Source: an uncultured Coriobacteriaceae bacterium
GTDB lineage: Bacteria > Actinomycetota > Coriobacteriia > Coriobacteriales > Atopobiaceae
Length of the DNA: 33,997 bases
NCBI GenBank assembly: GCA_902795065.1
Contig: CADBJR010000029.1
Span: forward strand, 1 to 33,997
Direction of reading: 5' to 3'
In this document: in pieces, positions 7,502 to 15,332 of the stretch
Position numbering within the stretch: the first letter of the stretch is position 1
How the letters are laid out: the number at the start of each line of letters is the position of its first letter
Notes under the pieces: generated by a model
Told to the model about the DNA's origin: nothing
Database searches by the model: none
The model's input: only the letters and a program-made list of their open reading frames with translations
Position numbers and translations under genes: made by a program

Positions 7502-8491
7502 TTGGATTACGCGTGGTTCATCTATACGGTCGCGCTCATGGCGGTCGCCCTTGCCGCAAGCTCCACCAGCGTGACCGTCTGGGTGCTCACCAACCGCAAG
7601 GACTGCCTGGCCGCCGCTGCCGGCTTCTTCGCGTACTCGCTCGATGTGGCGACGATCCTCTTCGACGAATACCAGGGCACGAAGCCCCTGATGGAAGAGT
7701 ATTTCAACACGGGCCTCACGCACCCCGTCGCCAACATCATCCTCAGGGTCTGCGTCATCACCTGCGTCTGGCTCTGGGTCGCCATGCGCGTGCATGCGCC
7801 CGTGCGGAAGCGCCACCTGGCCATCTTCGCAGGCGTCTACGCTGTCGTTGCCGTGCTCACCGCTCCCATCGGCGCGCATTCGGACGCCCTCCACACCATG
7901 GTGTTCTGGGGCATCTCCGACATCCTCATCCTCGGCTCCCTCGTCTTCGCGTGGTGGTGGCGCAACAACCGCGCGAGCGAGACGGACCGCATCAGCATCG
8001 ACCGCTCGGCGACCCTTTGGCGCATCGCGCTGGTGCTCGTCGTGCTCATCCTTGCCGAGGACATCTTCTTCATCCTCATCCTGCGCCTCGATGCGATGGA
8101 CGGCTGGGTGCGCGACTTCTTCTGGCACCTCACCGAGCGCAACATGAGCGAGAACATCCTCATGGTCATCTGCGCCGTGCGCATGATGCTCTACAACCGC
8201 GATGTGATGCAGATCTTCTCCAAGCATCCCATGGAGGAGGGGTCGAAAGCGGAGAAGGTTTCGCAGCATCGCGATTTCGAGAGCCGGCTTCTGCGATTCG
8301 CCGACGATCACGGCATGAGCAAGCGCGAGCGCGAGGTGCTGGGGCTCGCGATCGAGGGCAAGGATACGCAGGGCATCGCCACCCAGCTCTACATCTCCAC
8401 GGGAACGGTGAAGGCGCACATGCACCGCATCTACACCAAGGCGGGCGTGGAGCATCGTCAGGACCTCATCAACGCCTTCTGGAAGTACTAG
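7502..8491 (+). CDS. Membrane-anchored LuxR-type transcriptional regulator
   Basis: The 329-residue protein has about seven predicted membrane segments (roughly residues 5-29, 36-55, 77-96, 105-123, 133-153, 173-195 and 215-230). They are followed by a cytoplasmic linker and a LuxR/GerE helix-turn-helix at residues 270-329, with SKREREVLGLAIEGKDTQGI and STGTVKAHMHRIYTKAGV. This resembles the integral-membrane LuxR regulators common in Coriobacteriia, where a membrane sensor is fused directly to the DNA-binding domain. The TTG start is supported by GGGAGG five bases upstream. Its position before the MATE/amidohydrolase cluster suggests it controls those genes, which is inference. Confidence 0.88.
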   Translation: MDYAWFIYTVALMAVALAASSTSVTVWVLTNRKDCLAAAAGFFAYSLDVATILFDEYQGTKPLMEEYFNTGLTHPVANIILRVCVITCVWLWVAMRVHAPVRKRHLAIFAGVYAVVAVLTAPIGAHSDALHTMVFWGISDILILGSLVFAWWWRNNRASETDRISIDRSATLWRIALVLVVLILAEDIFFILILRLDAMDGWVRDFFWHLTERNMSENILMVICAVRMMLYNRDVMQIFSKHPMEEGSKAEKVSQHRDFESRLLRFADDHGMSKREREVLGLAIEGKDTQGIATQLYISTGTVKAHMHRIYTKAGVEHRQDLINAFWKY

Positions 8492-8509
8492 GCACTGGCC
8501 ACGCAAGCA

Positions 8510-8659
8510 CGAAATGTCTGTGGTGATGCAGCTTTCATGCGAGAGCTGCGTTCTGGTGAATCAAAGCATCTTGATTATTGGAAATACGGGTCCGTATATG
8601 CATTCCACGAGCTCGAATGTGTCGCCTTGCGGATTCCCTGCATCATCACAGACATTTCG
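8510..8659. repeat. 150-bp element with 22-bp terminal inverted repeats (copy A)
   Basis: Arms 8510-8531 and 8638-8659 pair over 22 bp with one G-T wobble; the end sequence is CGAAATGTCTGTGGTGATGC. The interior holds further short hairpins (GCAGCT/AGCTGC at 8528-8549, ATACGG/CCGTAT near 8585-8598) and no coding frame of note. The same ends bound an element of nearly equal size at 23033-23178 with a different interior. It may be a miniature mobile element or a structured RNA. Confidence 0.75.
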
Positions 8660-8882
8660 AGAAACCTGTCGGGTGGGAATGCGAGTTGCGCAGGGGAGAT
8701 TGGGTGGGGAGTGAACCATATGGCAAATTCCCAGCTCAGAGCCGTGTAACCGCGATTAATCCCGTATAAGCCGGGGGTTAACCCTCTTGTAGTCTCGTCA
8801 ACTTGAACCCCTTCCCGCAACGTGTAAGGCAGCAAAAAGGGCATCCCGCCCAATCCGCCATTCATTCTTTAGGAGGGGAATC
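8660..8882. other. Non-coding stretch upstream of the MATE gene
   Basis: Together with copy A of the repeat this forms a 391-base gap without a gene. It holds a perfect GGGTTAACCC palindrome at 8775-8784, a possible operator. I see no convincing -35/-10 pair. The ribosome-binding site AGGAGGGG lies just before the MATE start. Confidence 0.4.
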
Positions 8883-10262
8883 ATGGCAGAAGAAGTCGCG
8901 GCCCAGTCCGCAGAGGATCTCGAGCTCCTCACCCAGCCCGTCAAACCCACGTACAACAAGTACTCCCTCATCACGTTCCAGGGCATGCTCGCCCAGATCA
9001 TCATGGTCGTGCTCGAGGGCGTCATCATGGGCATCGGCCTCGGCGCGCACGGCCTCGCGTGCGTCTCGATCATCATGTCCACCGAGTACGTCAACCTGTC
9101 GTTCGGCAACCTCTTCGGCACCGGCGTGCCCACCGTCATCGGCAACCGCCTGGGCGCGGGCGACGTCAAGGGCGCCAAGCATGCCTTCGGCCAGGGCTTC
9201 TGGATGACCGTCTACTTCGCCGTTATCGTTGGCATCATCTTCCTGCTCTTCCCCGAGCCGCTCTGCACCTTCTTCGGTGCCACCGAGGACATCCTCGCCG
9301 ACTCCGTGGCAGGCACCCGCGTCTTCGGCCTCTTCCTTCCCTTCACCATCATCGGCCAGATGCTCGCCGCGACCCTGCGCGTCGACGAGCGTCCTCAGCA
9401 GTCCGCCAACCTCATGACCGTCTCCGCCGTCATCGCCATCGGGTGGCTCGCCCTCTCCGTGCTCGTGCTCAACATGGGCACCGTGGGCGCCGGCATCTAC
9501 TACGGCCTCTCCATCGGCATCTGGGCCGTCGGCATCTTCTACTTCATCGGCGGCAAGTCCAAACTCGAGATCACCGCTGCCGAGATGAAGCCCGACTTCG
9601 CCGTGTGGGGCGAGATCTTCAAGATCGGCTTCCCGTTCTTCGTGACCCAGATCGGCACCTTCATCTACAACGTCGTCGCCGCCAACGCCATCGGCGCCGT
9701 CTCCGGCGAGAACGCGTCCCTCTACATCGGTGCCTTCGGCGTCATCTCCGGCTACATCGTCTACATCCTCATGATGTTCTCGAACGTCCTCACCTACGGC
9801 ATGCAGCCCATCGCCTCCGTCAACAACGGCGCCAAGAAGTACGACCGCATGAAGGAGGTCCTCAACTACTCCACCATCGCCCAGATCATCGTCATCACCG
9901 TGCTCTCCGCGCTCGTCTGGGTCTTCGCGACTCCCATCGCGAACTTCTTCGACGGTGGCGACGCCGTCCTCACCGAGGCCGTCGTCGAGGCCGTGCACAT
10001 CTTCATCCTGGTCGCCGCCCTCGGCTTCCTGGGCACGCACGTGAGCTCCTACCTGCAGTGCATCGAGAAGATCGTGCCCGCCACCATCGTCTCCCTGCTC
10101 CGCTACGTCATCCTGGCCAGCCCGCTCATGGTGCTCGTCGGCAACATGTTCGGCAACATCACCGGTGTCTGGTATGGCCTGCTCGCAGCCGACATCCTCA
10201 CGGGCGTCATCTGCATCCTCATCGTCATCCGCGAGAACAAGCGCCTTGCGACCGCTGCCTAG
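8883..10262 (+). CDS. MATE family efflux transporter, copy 1
   Basis: The 459-residue polytopic protein has about 12 helices after a 25-residue acidic N-terminal tail. Family marks include FGNLFGTGVPTVIGNRLGAGDVKGAKHAFGQG in the first half and the pseudo-repeat YGMQPIASVNNGAKKYDRMK in the second. MATE carriers export cationic drugs or metabolites using Na+ or H+ gradients. The start follows AGGAGGGG. The downstream amidohydrolase is 66 bases away across a hairpin, suggesting co-expression. Substrate unknown. Confidence 0.93.
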   Translation: MAEEVAAQSAEDLELLTQPVKPTYNKYSLITFQGMLAQIIMVVLEGVIMGIGLGAHGLACVSIIMSTEYVNLSFGNLFGTGVPTVIGNRLGAGDVKGAKHAFGQGFWMTVYFAVIVGIIFLLFPEPLCTFFGATEDILADSVAGTRVFGLFLPFTIIGQMLAATLRVDERPQQSANLMTVSAVIAIGWLALSVLVLNMGTVGAGIYYGLSIGIWAVGIFYFIGGKSKLEITAAEMKPDFAVWGEIFKIGFPFFVTQIGTFIYNVVAANAIGAVSGENASLYIGAFGVISGYIVYILMMFSNVLTYGMQPIASVNNGAKKYDRMKEVLNYSTIAQIIVITVLSALVWVFATPIANFFDGGDAVLTEAVVEAVHIFILVAALGFLGTHVSSYLQCIEKIVPATIVSLLRYVILASPLMVLVGNMFGNITGVWYGLLAADILTGVICILIVIRENKRLATAA

Positions 10263-10274
10263 CACGTCCCCTCT

Positions 10275-10305
10275 GGAGCCCGCGGCATCCTCTGCCGCAG
10301 GCTCC
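10275..10305 (+). terminator. Hairpin between MATE 1 and the amidohydrolase
   Basis: GGAGCC-c-GCGGCA (10275-10287) pairs with TGCCGC-a-GGCTCC (10293-10305) around a TCCTC loop: 12 bp with one mismatch, followed by TCCTT. It is probably a terminator or an intra-operon attenuator, since the next ribosome-binding site is only about 10 bases on. Confidence 0.6.
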
Positions 10306-10328
10306 TCCTTCACTGAAAGGAGCACCAA

Positions 10329-11954
10329 ATGCTTGCAGATCTCGTCATCAAGTCGAACGCCGTCTTCACCGGCGACGGCAGCCTGCCCTTCGCAGGCGGC
10401 GTGGCCATCAAGGGCGACACGATCCTCACCTGCGGCAACGACCTCCATCTCGCGCCGTTCATCGGCCCCGATACCGAGGTCCGCGACTACGGCGACAAGC
10501 TCGTCATGCCCGGCATCATCGACTCCCACACCCACTTCGCGCAGGGCTCGATGACCACCGACCCCAACTTCTGCGTGAACCTCATCGACTGCACGAGCTT
10601 CGAGCAGGCCATCGAGCGCGTGTGCGCCTTCGCCGACGCGCATCCCGACAACGAGTGGATCCTCGGCGTGCAGATCATCCAGTTCCAGTGGGAGGTCCCC
10701 GAGATGCCCACGGCGGCCATGATCGACGCCTACATCTCCGACCGTCCGGTGTTCCTCCAGCAGGTCGACCTGCACACCTTCTCGGCCAACACCTGCGCCA
10801 TGCAGAAGATGGGCGTCACCCGCGACACCCCCGACCCCTCGGGCGGCAAGATCCTGAAGGACGAGAACGGCGAGCCCACGGGCGTCTTCTCCAACAACGC
10901 CGCGTCCATCTTCATGGACTCCGTCTACAACCCGCCCATCGAACGTGCGATGGAGTCCTTCGAGAAGACCGTCCACTATGCCAACAGCCTGGGTATCACC
11001 TCGGTCGGCGCCGTGAACCCCACGTTCGTCTCCCTTGAGAACCCCTACAAGGTGTTCGCCGACATGAACCGCGCCGGCCGCTTCCCGCTGCGCGTGTTCA
11101 TGTACACCGACCTCTTCGAGGTCGAGACCATGACGCCCGACGAGATCTTTGCCAAGTACGACTTCCCCGGCACCACCATCGAGTGGAACGGCCTCAAGCA
11201 GTTCATCGACGGCGTGTGCTCCGACCACACCGCCTGGATGCTCGAGCCCTACTCCAACAAGCCCGAGACCTGCGGCGAGGCTGCCGAGGAGCCCGAGCGC
11301 GTGCGCGCCGCCATCCTCAAGGCGTGCGAGAACGGCATGGCCGTGCGCATCCACGCCATCGGCGACCGCGCCATCCGCACCATCCTCGACGACTTCGAGG
11401 AGGCCGAGAAGCTCTACGGCAAGCAGGGCCTGCGCCACTCCATCGAGCACAACGAGACCGTCCAGCCCGAGGACCTGCCGCGCTACGCCCGCATGGGCAT
11501 CGCGCCCGCGTTCCAGCCCTGGCACATGCTGCTCGACATGGCCGACCTGGCGAAGGATGACGCCGTCGGTCCCGAGCGCGCCGCCCTCTCCTGGCCGCTG
11601 CGCTCGATGATCGAGAGCGGCGCCAACATCCACCTGGGCTCCGACTTCCCCGTGGTGGGCATCGAGCCCTGCGAGGAGATCTACGGCGCCGTGTACCGCA
11701 TGCTCGAGGACGGTTCGAACCCCGAGGGCTGGTTCCCCGAGGAGCGCATCACCATGGCCGAGGCCCTCAAGGCCTACACCTACGGCTCCGCCTACGCCAT
11801 GGGCATCGAGGATCGCTTCGGAACGCTGGCAGCCGGCAAGAAGGCAGACATCTGCGTGCTCGACCGCAACCTCTTCACCTGCGCACCCGCCGAGGTGCTC
11901 GAGATGAAGTCCGTCCTCACCCTCATCGGCGGCGAGGTCGTCTTCGAGGCCTGA
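10329..11954 (+). CDS. YtcJ-like metal-dependent amidohydrolase
   Basis: The 541-residue protein is a cyclic amidohydrolase of the Amidohydro_3 (YtcJ-like) type. It has an N-terminal beta domain, then GIIDSHTHF with metal ligands His67 and His69, VRIHAIGDRA, LRHSIEHNE, LGSDFPV with the catalytic Asp, and a C-terminal FGTLAAGKKADICVLDRNLF strand returning to the beta domain. Such enzymes cleave amide or related bonds of small molecules, and the substrate cannot be read from sequence. The start follows AAAGGAG. The gene lies between two MATE transporters, suggesting import, export or detoxification of one compound class (inference). Its TGA stop is the first triplet of a repeat element. Confidence 0.9.
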   Translation: MLADLVIKSNAVFTGDGSLPFAGGVAIKGDTILTCGNDLHLAPFIGPDTEVRDYGDKLVMPGIIDSHTHFAQGSMTTDPNFCVNLIDCTSFEQAIERVCAFADAHPDNEWILGVQIIQFQWEVPEMPTAAMIDAYISDRPVFLQQVDLHTFSANTCAMQKMGVTRDTPDPSGGKILKDENGEPTGVFSNNAASIFMDSVYNPPIERAMESFEKTVHYANSLGITSVGAVNPTFVSLENPYKVFADMNRAGRFPLRVFMYTDLFEVETMTPDEIFAKYDFPGTTIEWNGLKQFIDGVCSDHTAWMLEPYSNKPETCGEAAEEPERVRAAILKACENGMAVRIHAIGDRAIRTILDDFEEAEKLYGKQGLRHSIEHNETVQPEDLPRYARMGIAPAFQPWHMLLDMADLAKDDAVGPERAALSWPLRSMIESGANIHLGSDFPVVGIEPCEEIYGAVYRMLEDGSNPEGWFPEERITMAEALKAYTYGSAYAMGIEDRFGTLAAGKKADICVLDRNLFTCAPAEVLEMKSVLTLIGGEVVFEA

Positions 11955-12087
11955 CGATTCTCCTCGTGACGATTCTCCTCGTAGGACTTTTGTCAACTTT
12001 TTGTTTCGGCCGCGCGCCCCTCCCGATTCGGGAGGAGCGCCCTCCTCTGGAAAAGTTGACAAAAGTCCTACGAGGAGAATCGTCACG
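11952..12087. repeat. Long palindromic element: perfect 37-bp inverted repeat around a GC-rich hairpin
   Basis: Arms 11965-12001 and 12051-12087 are perfect reverse complements (37 bp). The 15 bases TGACGATTCTCCTCG occur twice in tandem at 11952-11981, and the first TGA ends the amidohydrolase gene. The 49-base centre contains another hairpin (12014-12040). The left arm matches 6373-6403 after aguA. An RNA copy would be a very stable long stem, and the DNA could extrude as a cruciform. Confidence 0.88.
12014..12040 (+). terminator. Terminator-like hairpin at the centre of the palindromic element
   Basis: GCGC-c-CCTCCCG (12014-12025) pairs with CGGGAGG-a-GCGC (12029-12040) with an ATT loop. 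It is nested within the 37-bp inverted repeat and likely stops transcription from the amidohydrolase gene. Confidence 0.6.
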
Positions 12088-12090
12088 TCC

Positions 12091-12119
12091 TTGCGGTGAA
12101 TGGGCAGCTCAAGTAGCAT
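12091..12119 (+). promoter_or_regulatory. Candidate promoter giving a near-leaderless MATE 2 transcript
   Basis: TTGCGG (12091-12096) and TAGCAT (12114-12119) are 17 bases apart, and the gene's ATG is at 12128. Transcription would begin at or within two or three bases of the start codon, and no ribosome-binding site is seen, so a leaderless mRNA is plausible. Confidence 0.5.
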
Positions 12120-12127
12120 ATCTTCCT

Positions 12128-13504
12128 ATGGAAACGACAACCACCGACAATCCCATCCGCGAGAGCGAGAAGCTCTTCGCCGAGACGCCCCCGGGGCGCC
12201 TCTTCATGCGTGCGGCGCTTCCCGGCGCGCTGGGCATGCTCGTCTCGTCGTCGTACGAGATCGTCGACGCCATCTTCATCGGCACCTTCCTCGGCGAGAC
12301 GGCCTTCGCGGCCCTGCACCTCGCCATCCCCATCATCATCATCGGCTTCGCGCTGGGAGACCTCATCGGCTCCGGCTCTGCCGTGCCCATCTCCATCAGC
12401 CTGGGCAAGGGCGACTACGAGCACGCCAACGAGGTGTTCTCGTTCGCGTGCGTGCTCAACGTGGTGACGGGTGCCATCATGGGGCTGCTGCTGTTCCTCG
12501 GCGCGGATGCCATGATGGCGCTCATGGGCGCGGAGGGCGAGTTCGCCGAGCTCGCGGCCACCTACCTGCGCGTGTTCTCCATCTTCCTGCCCATCACCAC
12601 CATCACGTACTCGGTCGATAACTTCCTGCGCATCTGCGGGCACATCCGCCGCAGTTTCTTCGTGAACGTGGCCATGGCGGTCACGGGCGCAGCCATCGAG
12701 CTGCTCTTCCTCGGCGTGTTCCGGTGGGGCATGTGGTCGGCTGCGCTCGGCTACTCGATCGCCATGATCATCGCGGTCGTCGTGGCGTTCTGGCCGTTCT
12801 TCCAGGGCCGCATGCTCCTCAAGTTCACGATGCCCAAGCCCTCGCTCGACATGTTCGCCGAGATCGTGAAGTACGGCATGCCCGTCTTCCTCGAGACCAC
12901 CTCGGGCAGGGTCTTCTCGGTCCTCATGAACATCGCGCTCGTGCGTCTGGGCGGCGAGGTGGCCGTGTCGGTGTACGGCATCATCATGACGGTGCAGTCG
13001 GTCTTCATCATGCTCATCTACGGCATGATCGACGCGATGCAGCCCTCGGTGGGATACAACTGGGGCGCGCGCAGCCTCGGCCGCGTGAAGGCGCTCGAGA
13101 AGTACTGCTTCGCCGCGTCCGCGGTCTTTGGCATCGCGGGCTTCGCGGTGATCCGTCTGTTCCCCAAGCTTATGGTCGTGCTCTTCCTGCCCGGTGCCGA
13201 CGCCGAGTTCACAGCCCTGGCCGTGCACGCCCTCGGGCTGTTCTCGTTCTCGATGCTGCTCAAGTGGTTCACGTTCGCGACGCAGTCGTTCATGATCTCG
13301 GTGGGCCAGGTGAGGCTCGCCTCGTTCGTCTCGGTGGCTATGGAGTGCATCTTCCCGCTGGCGGTGCTCTTCGCCCTCTGGCCGCTCGGCCTGGACGGCC
13401 TCTGGCTCAACAGCACGGTGACGTTCGTGCTCTGCGCCATCATGAGCGCCTTCGTGCTGCTGCGCTTCCGCCGCACCGTGCACGAGCGTCTCGAACGCGC
13501 CTGA
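12128..13504 (+). CDS. MATE family efflux transporter, copy 2
   Basis: The 458-residue, roughly 12-helix membrane protein has MATE hallmarks: an N-terminal PGALGMLVSSSYEIVDAIFIG segment, GSGSAVPISISLGKGDYEHA, and the second-half [23 protein letters not shown]. It is only distantly similar to MATE 1, so it is not a recent duplicate. The frame is open upstream through the palindromic element, but ATG 12128 gives the family-typical N-terminus. No ribosome-binding site precedes it, and a promoter-like pair ends 8 bases upstream. Substrate unknown. Confidence 0.9.
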   Translation: METTTTDNPIRESEKLFAETPPGRLFMRAALPGALGMLVSSSYEIVDAIFIGTFLGETAFAALHLAIPIIIIGFALGDLIGSGSAVPISISLGKGDYEHANEVFSFACVLNVVTGAIMGLLLFLGADAMMALMGAEGEFAELAATYLRVFSIFLPITTITYSVDNFLRICGHIRRSFFVNVAMAVTGAAIELLFLGVFRWGMWSAALGYSIAMIIAVVVAFWPFFQGRMLLKFTMPKPSLDMFAEIVKYGMPVFLETTSGRVFSVLMNIALVRLGGEVAVSVYGIIMTVQSVFIMLIYGMIDAMQPSVGYNWGARSLGRVKALEKYCFAASAVFGIAGFAVIRLFPKLMVVLFLPGADAEFTALAVHALGLFSFSMLLKWFTFATQSFMISVGQVRLASFVSVAMECIFPLAVLFALWPLGLDGLWLNSTVTFVLCAIMSAFVLLRFRRTVHERLERA

Positions 13505-13546
13505 TTGTTGGCAAATAGACTGGCCATTTGTCACGTAAGCGGCTTA

Positions 13547-13575
13547 CCTGTCAAATACCCTGTCCCTTTGACAGG
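13547..13575. repeat. Single REP-like unit CCTGTCAAA...TTTGACAGG
   Basis: The outer 9 bases on each side pair perfectly around an 11-base loop. The unit differs by one base from the right arm at 5216-5246. It lies between MATE 2 and the histidine operon and could act as a terminator for MATE 2. Confidence 0.75.
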
Positions 13576-13656
13576 ATTCACGAGCGGATCGGATGGGCCT
13601 AATCGGCACATCCTTGTTACGTCTCGGCTCGTCCCCCCTCCCTCCCCGTTGCCATC

Positions 13657-13665
13657 TGCTACAGT
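13657..13665 (+). promoter_or_regulatory. Candidate extended -10 promoter of the his operon
   Basis: TGCTACAGT matches an extended -10 element (TGnTAnnnT). No good -35 is seen. Transcription would start near 13672, leaving a leader of about 25 bases, too short for a his leader peptide or T-box. Confidence 0.4.
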
Positions 13666-13695
13666 GTGCGCATCTATCGCGAAGGGAGGCATGCT

Positions 13696-15318
13696 GTGGC
13701 GCTATCGACCCCATCGGGCTTCAGGGACATCCTGCCGCACGAAGCGCTCGTCCGCGAGCGCATCTCAACCACCATCCGGGAGTGCTTCGCGCATCATGGC
13801 TACCTCCCGGTCGAAACCCCGCTCCTCGAGGTCCGCGAGACGCTCGAGCAGGGCAGCTCCATCGACGACTACCCCTTCCAGCTCTTCGACTCCGACGGCG
13901 GCCTGCTGATGCTGCGTCCCGATAACACGCTGCCCATCGCGCGCATGATCGCCGGGCGCGTGAGCAGGGAGGACCTGCCCGTCCGTCTGCGCTATCAGGC
14001 TCCGGTCGTGCGCGAGGAATCGGCCCTTGGCGGCCAGCCCCGCCAGTTCACCCAGGCGGGTATCGAGCTTGTGGGCGAGAAGGGCGCCGCAGCCGAGCGT
14101 GAGGCCGTGCTCCTTCTCGCCGAGGTGCTCGAGGCGCTCGCCGTTCCCAGCTGGAAAATCGTCCTGGGCTCGGTTGCCCCGCTCGAAGCGCTGCTCTCCG
14201 CCTGCGCGCCCACCGACGCGTTCCGTGCCGAGGCCAAACGCCTCGTGCATTGCTCCGACTTCGTCGGCATCGACGAGCTCGTCGAGTCATCCTCCGCGCT
14301 CGCTCCCGCTGCATCGACAGCCCTCAAGCGGCTCGTCCGCCTCTCCGGCGGCGAGGAGTGCATCGCCGTCCTCGACGAGCTGCTCTCCTCCGTGGGCATC
14401 GAGAAGTCCCTGCGCGAGCTTGTGGACGGATGCCGAGACCTGTTCGAGAGCGGGCGTGCCACCTTCGATTTCTCGGTCATGAACTCGTTCGACTACTATA
14501 CGGGCCTCATCTTCAAGGGTTATTCCGACGGCATCCCCGCAGCGCTCGCAACCGGAGGCCGCTACGATTCCGTGCTGCGCAACTTCGGCCGTGACGACGT
14601 CTCGGCCTGCGGTTTCGCGCTGTCGATCGAGCGCCTCCAGGAGGTGCTCGGCGAGCAGGGCGAGTCGGGCCTGGTGACCTCGCGTCCCGCAGGCCGCCCC
14701 CTGCGCATCGCGGTTCCCAAGGGCTCGCTCATGAGGGACTCCATCGCCGCGCTCGCCGATGCCGGCCTGCCCGTCGACGAGCTTGCCGACCCCGGCCGCA
14801 AGCTGGTCATCCCCGCGGGCGATGTGGAGTACGTCATCGTGCGCGCCACCGACGCCCCCGCGTTCGTGGCCCATGGCGGCGCTGACTGCGGCATCTGCGG
14901 CAGCGACTCCTTGCTCGAGGCCGATCTCGACCTCGTCCAGCTCGTCGACCTCGGCTTCGGCGGCTGCAGCCTGTGCGTGGCCGAGCCCGTCGGCGCCCAC
15001 GACGCCATCGAGGGCGCGGTTGCCTGGCGCGGCACCGTGCGCGTCACCACCAAGTACCCCAACCTCACCCGCGCGTACTACGACAGCGTCGGCCAGCAGG
15101 TCGACATCGTGACCCTGCACGGCAACATCGAGCTGGGGCCGCTGCTCGGCATGGCCGACCGCATCGTCGACATCACCGCGACCGGCACCACGCTCGCCGA
15201 GAACAACCTCGTGGCGGTCGATGAGATCATGTCGTTCTCCGCACGCTTCTTCGCAAGCCCCGCCGCATACCGCTGCGACGGCCGCATCCGCGCGCTTGCG
15301 GAACGCCTCGCCCGCTAG
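13696..15318 (+). CDS. hisZG: HisZ-HisG fusion: regulatory and catalytic subunits of ATP phosphoribosyltransferase
   Basis: The 540-residue protein joins two subunits that are normally separate. Residues 1 to about 322 are HisZ, a HisRS-like regulatory subunit: PSGFRDILPHEALVRERI, LRPDNTLPIAR (73-82), FDYYTGLIFKGY (265-276), TGGRYD. Residues from about 335 are short-form HisG: LRIAVPKGSLM (336-), VEYVIVRATDAPAFV, a GADCGICGSDSLLE segment, and the PRPP-binding ATGTTLAENNL (495-505). The enzyme condenses ATP and PRPP in the first step of histidine synthesis. GTG 13696 is chosen because it follows GGGAGG and starts the conserved HisZ N-terminus; the frame is open back to 13666. One frame crosses the junction with no stop. 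First gene of the operon, 14 bases before hisD. Confidence 0.93.
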   Translation: MALSTPSGFRDILPHEALVRERISTTIRECFAHHGYLPVETPLLEVRETLEQGSSIDDYPFQLFDSDGGLLMLRPDNTLPIARMIAGRVSREDLPVRLRYQAPVVREESALGGQPRQFTQAGIELVGEKGAAAEREAVLLLAEVLEALAVPSWKIVLGSVAPLEALLSACAPTDAFRAEAKRLVHCSDFVGIDELVESSSALAPAASTALKRLVRLSGGEECIAVLDELLSSVGIEKSLRELVDGCRDLFESGRATFDFSVMNSFDYYTGLIFKGYSDGIPAALATGGRYDSVLRNFGRDDVSACGFALSIERLQEVLGEQGESGLVTSRPAGRPLRIAVPKGSLMRDSIAALADAGLPVDELADPGRKLVIPAGDVEYVIVRATDAPAFVAHGGADCGICGSDSLLEADLDLVQLVDLGFGGCSLCVAEPVGAHDAIEGAVAWRGTVRVTTKYPNLTRAYYDSVGQQVDIVTLHGNIELGPLLGMADRIVDITATGTTLAENNLVAVDEIMSFSARFFASPAAYRCDGRIRALAERLAR

Positions 15319-15332
15319 AAAGGGGAGAGAAC

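Noticed and set aside
8510-8659. CRISPR-like repeat in the 8.5-kb gap
   Set aside because: There are only two inverted ends rather than regularly spaced direct repeats, and no cas genes are nearby.
8862-12119. A 1085-codon minus-strand frame opposite MATE 1 and the amidohydrolase
   Set aside because: Shadow frame; its recurring LTKVLRGESS segment is just the repeat element read in translation.
13576-13695. His leader peptide or T-box attenuator upstream of hisZG
   Set aside because: No run of His codons, T-box motif or antiterminator pair is visible, and the predicted leader is only about 25 bases.
13696-15318. Histidyl-tRNA synthetase gene
   Set aside because: The N-terminal half looks like HisRS, but it lacks the anticodon-binding domain and is followed in frame by HisG, so it is HisZ.
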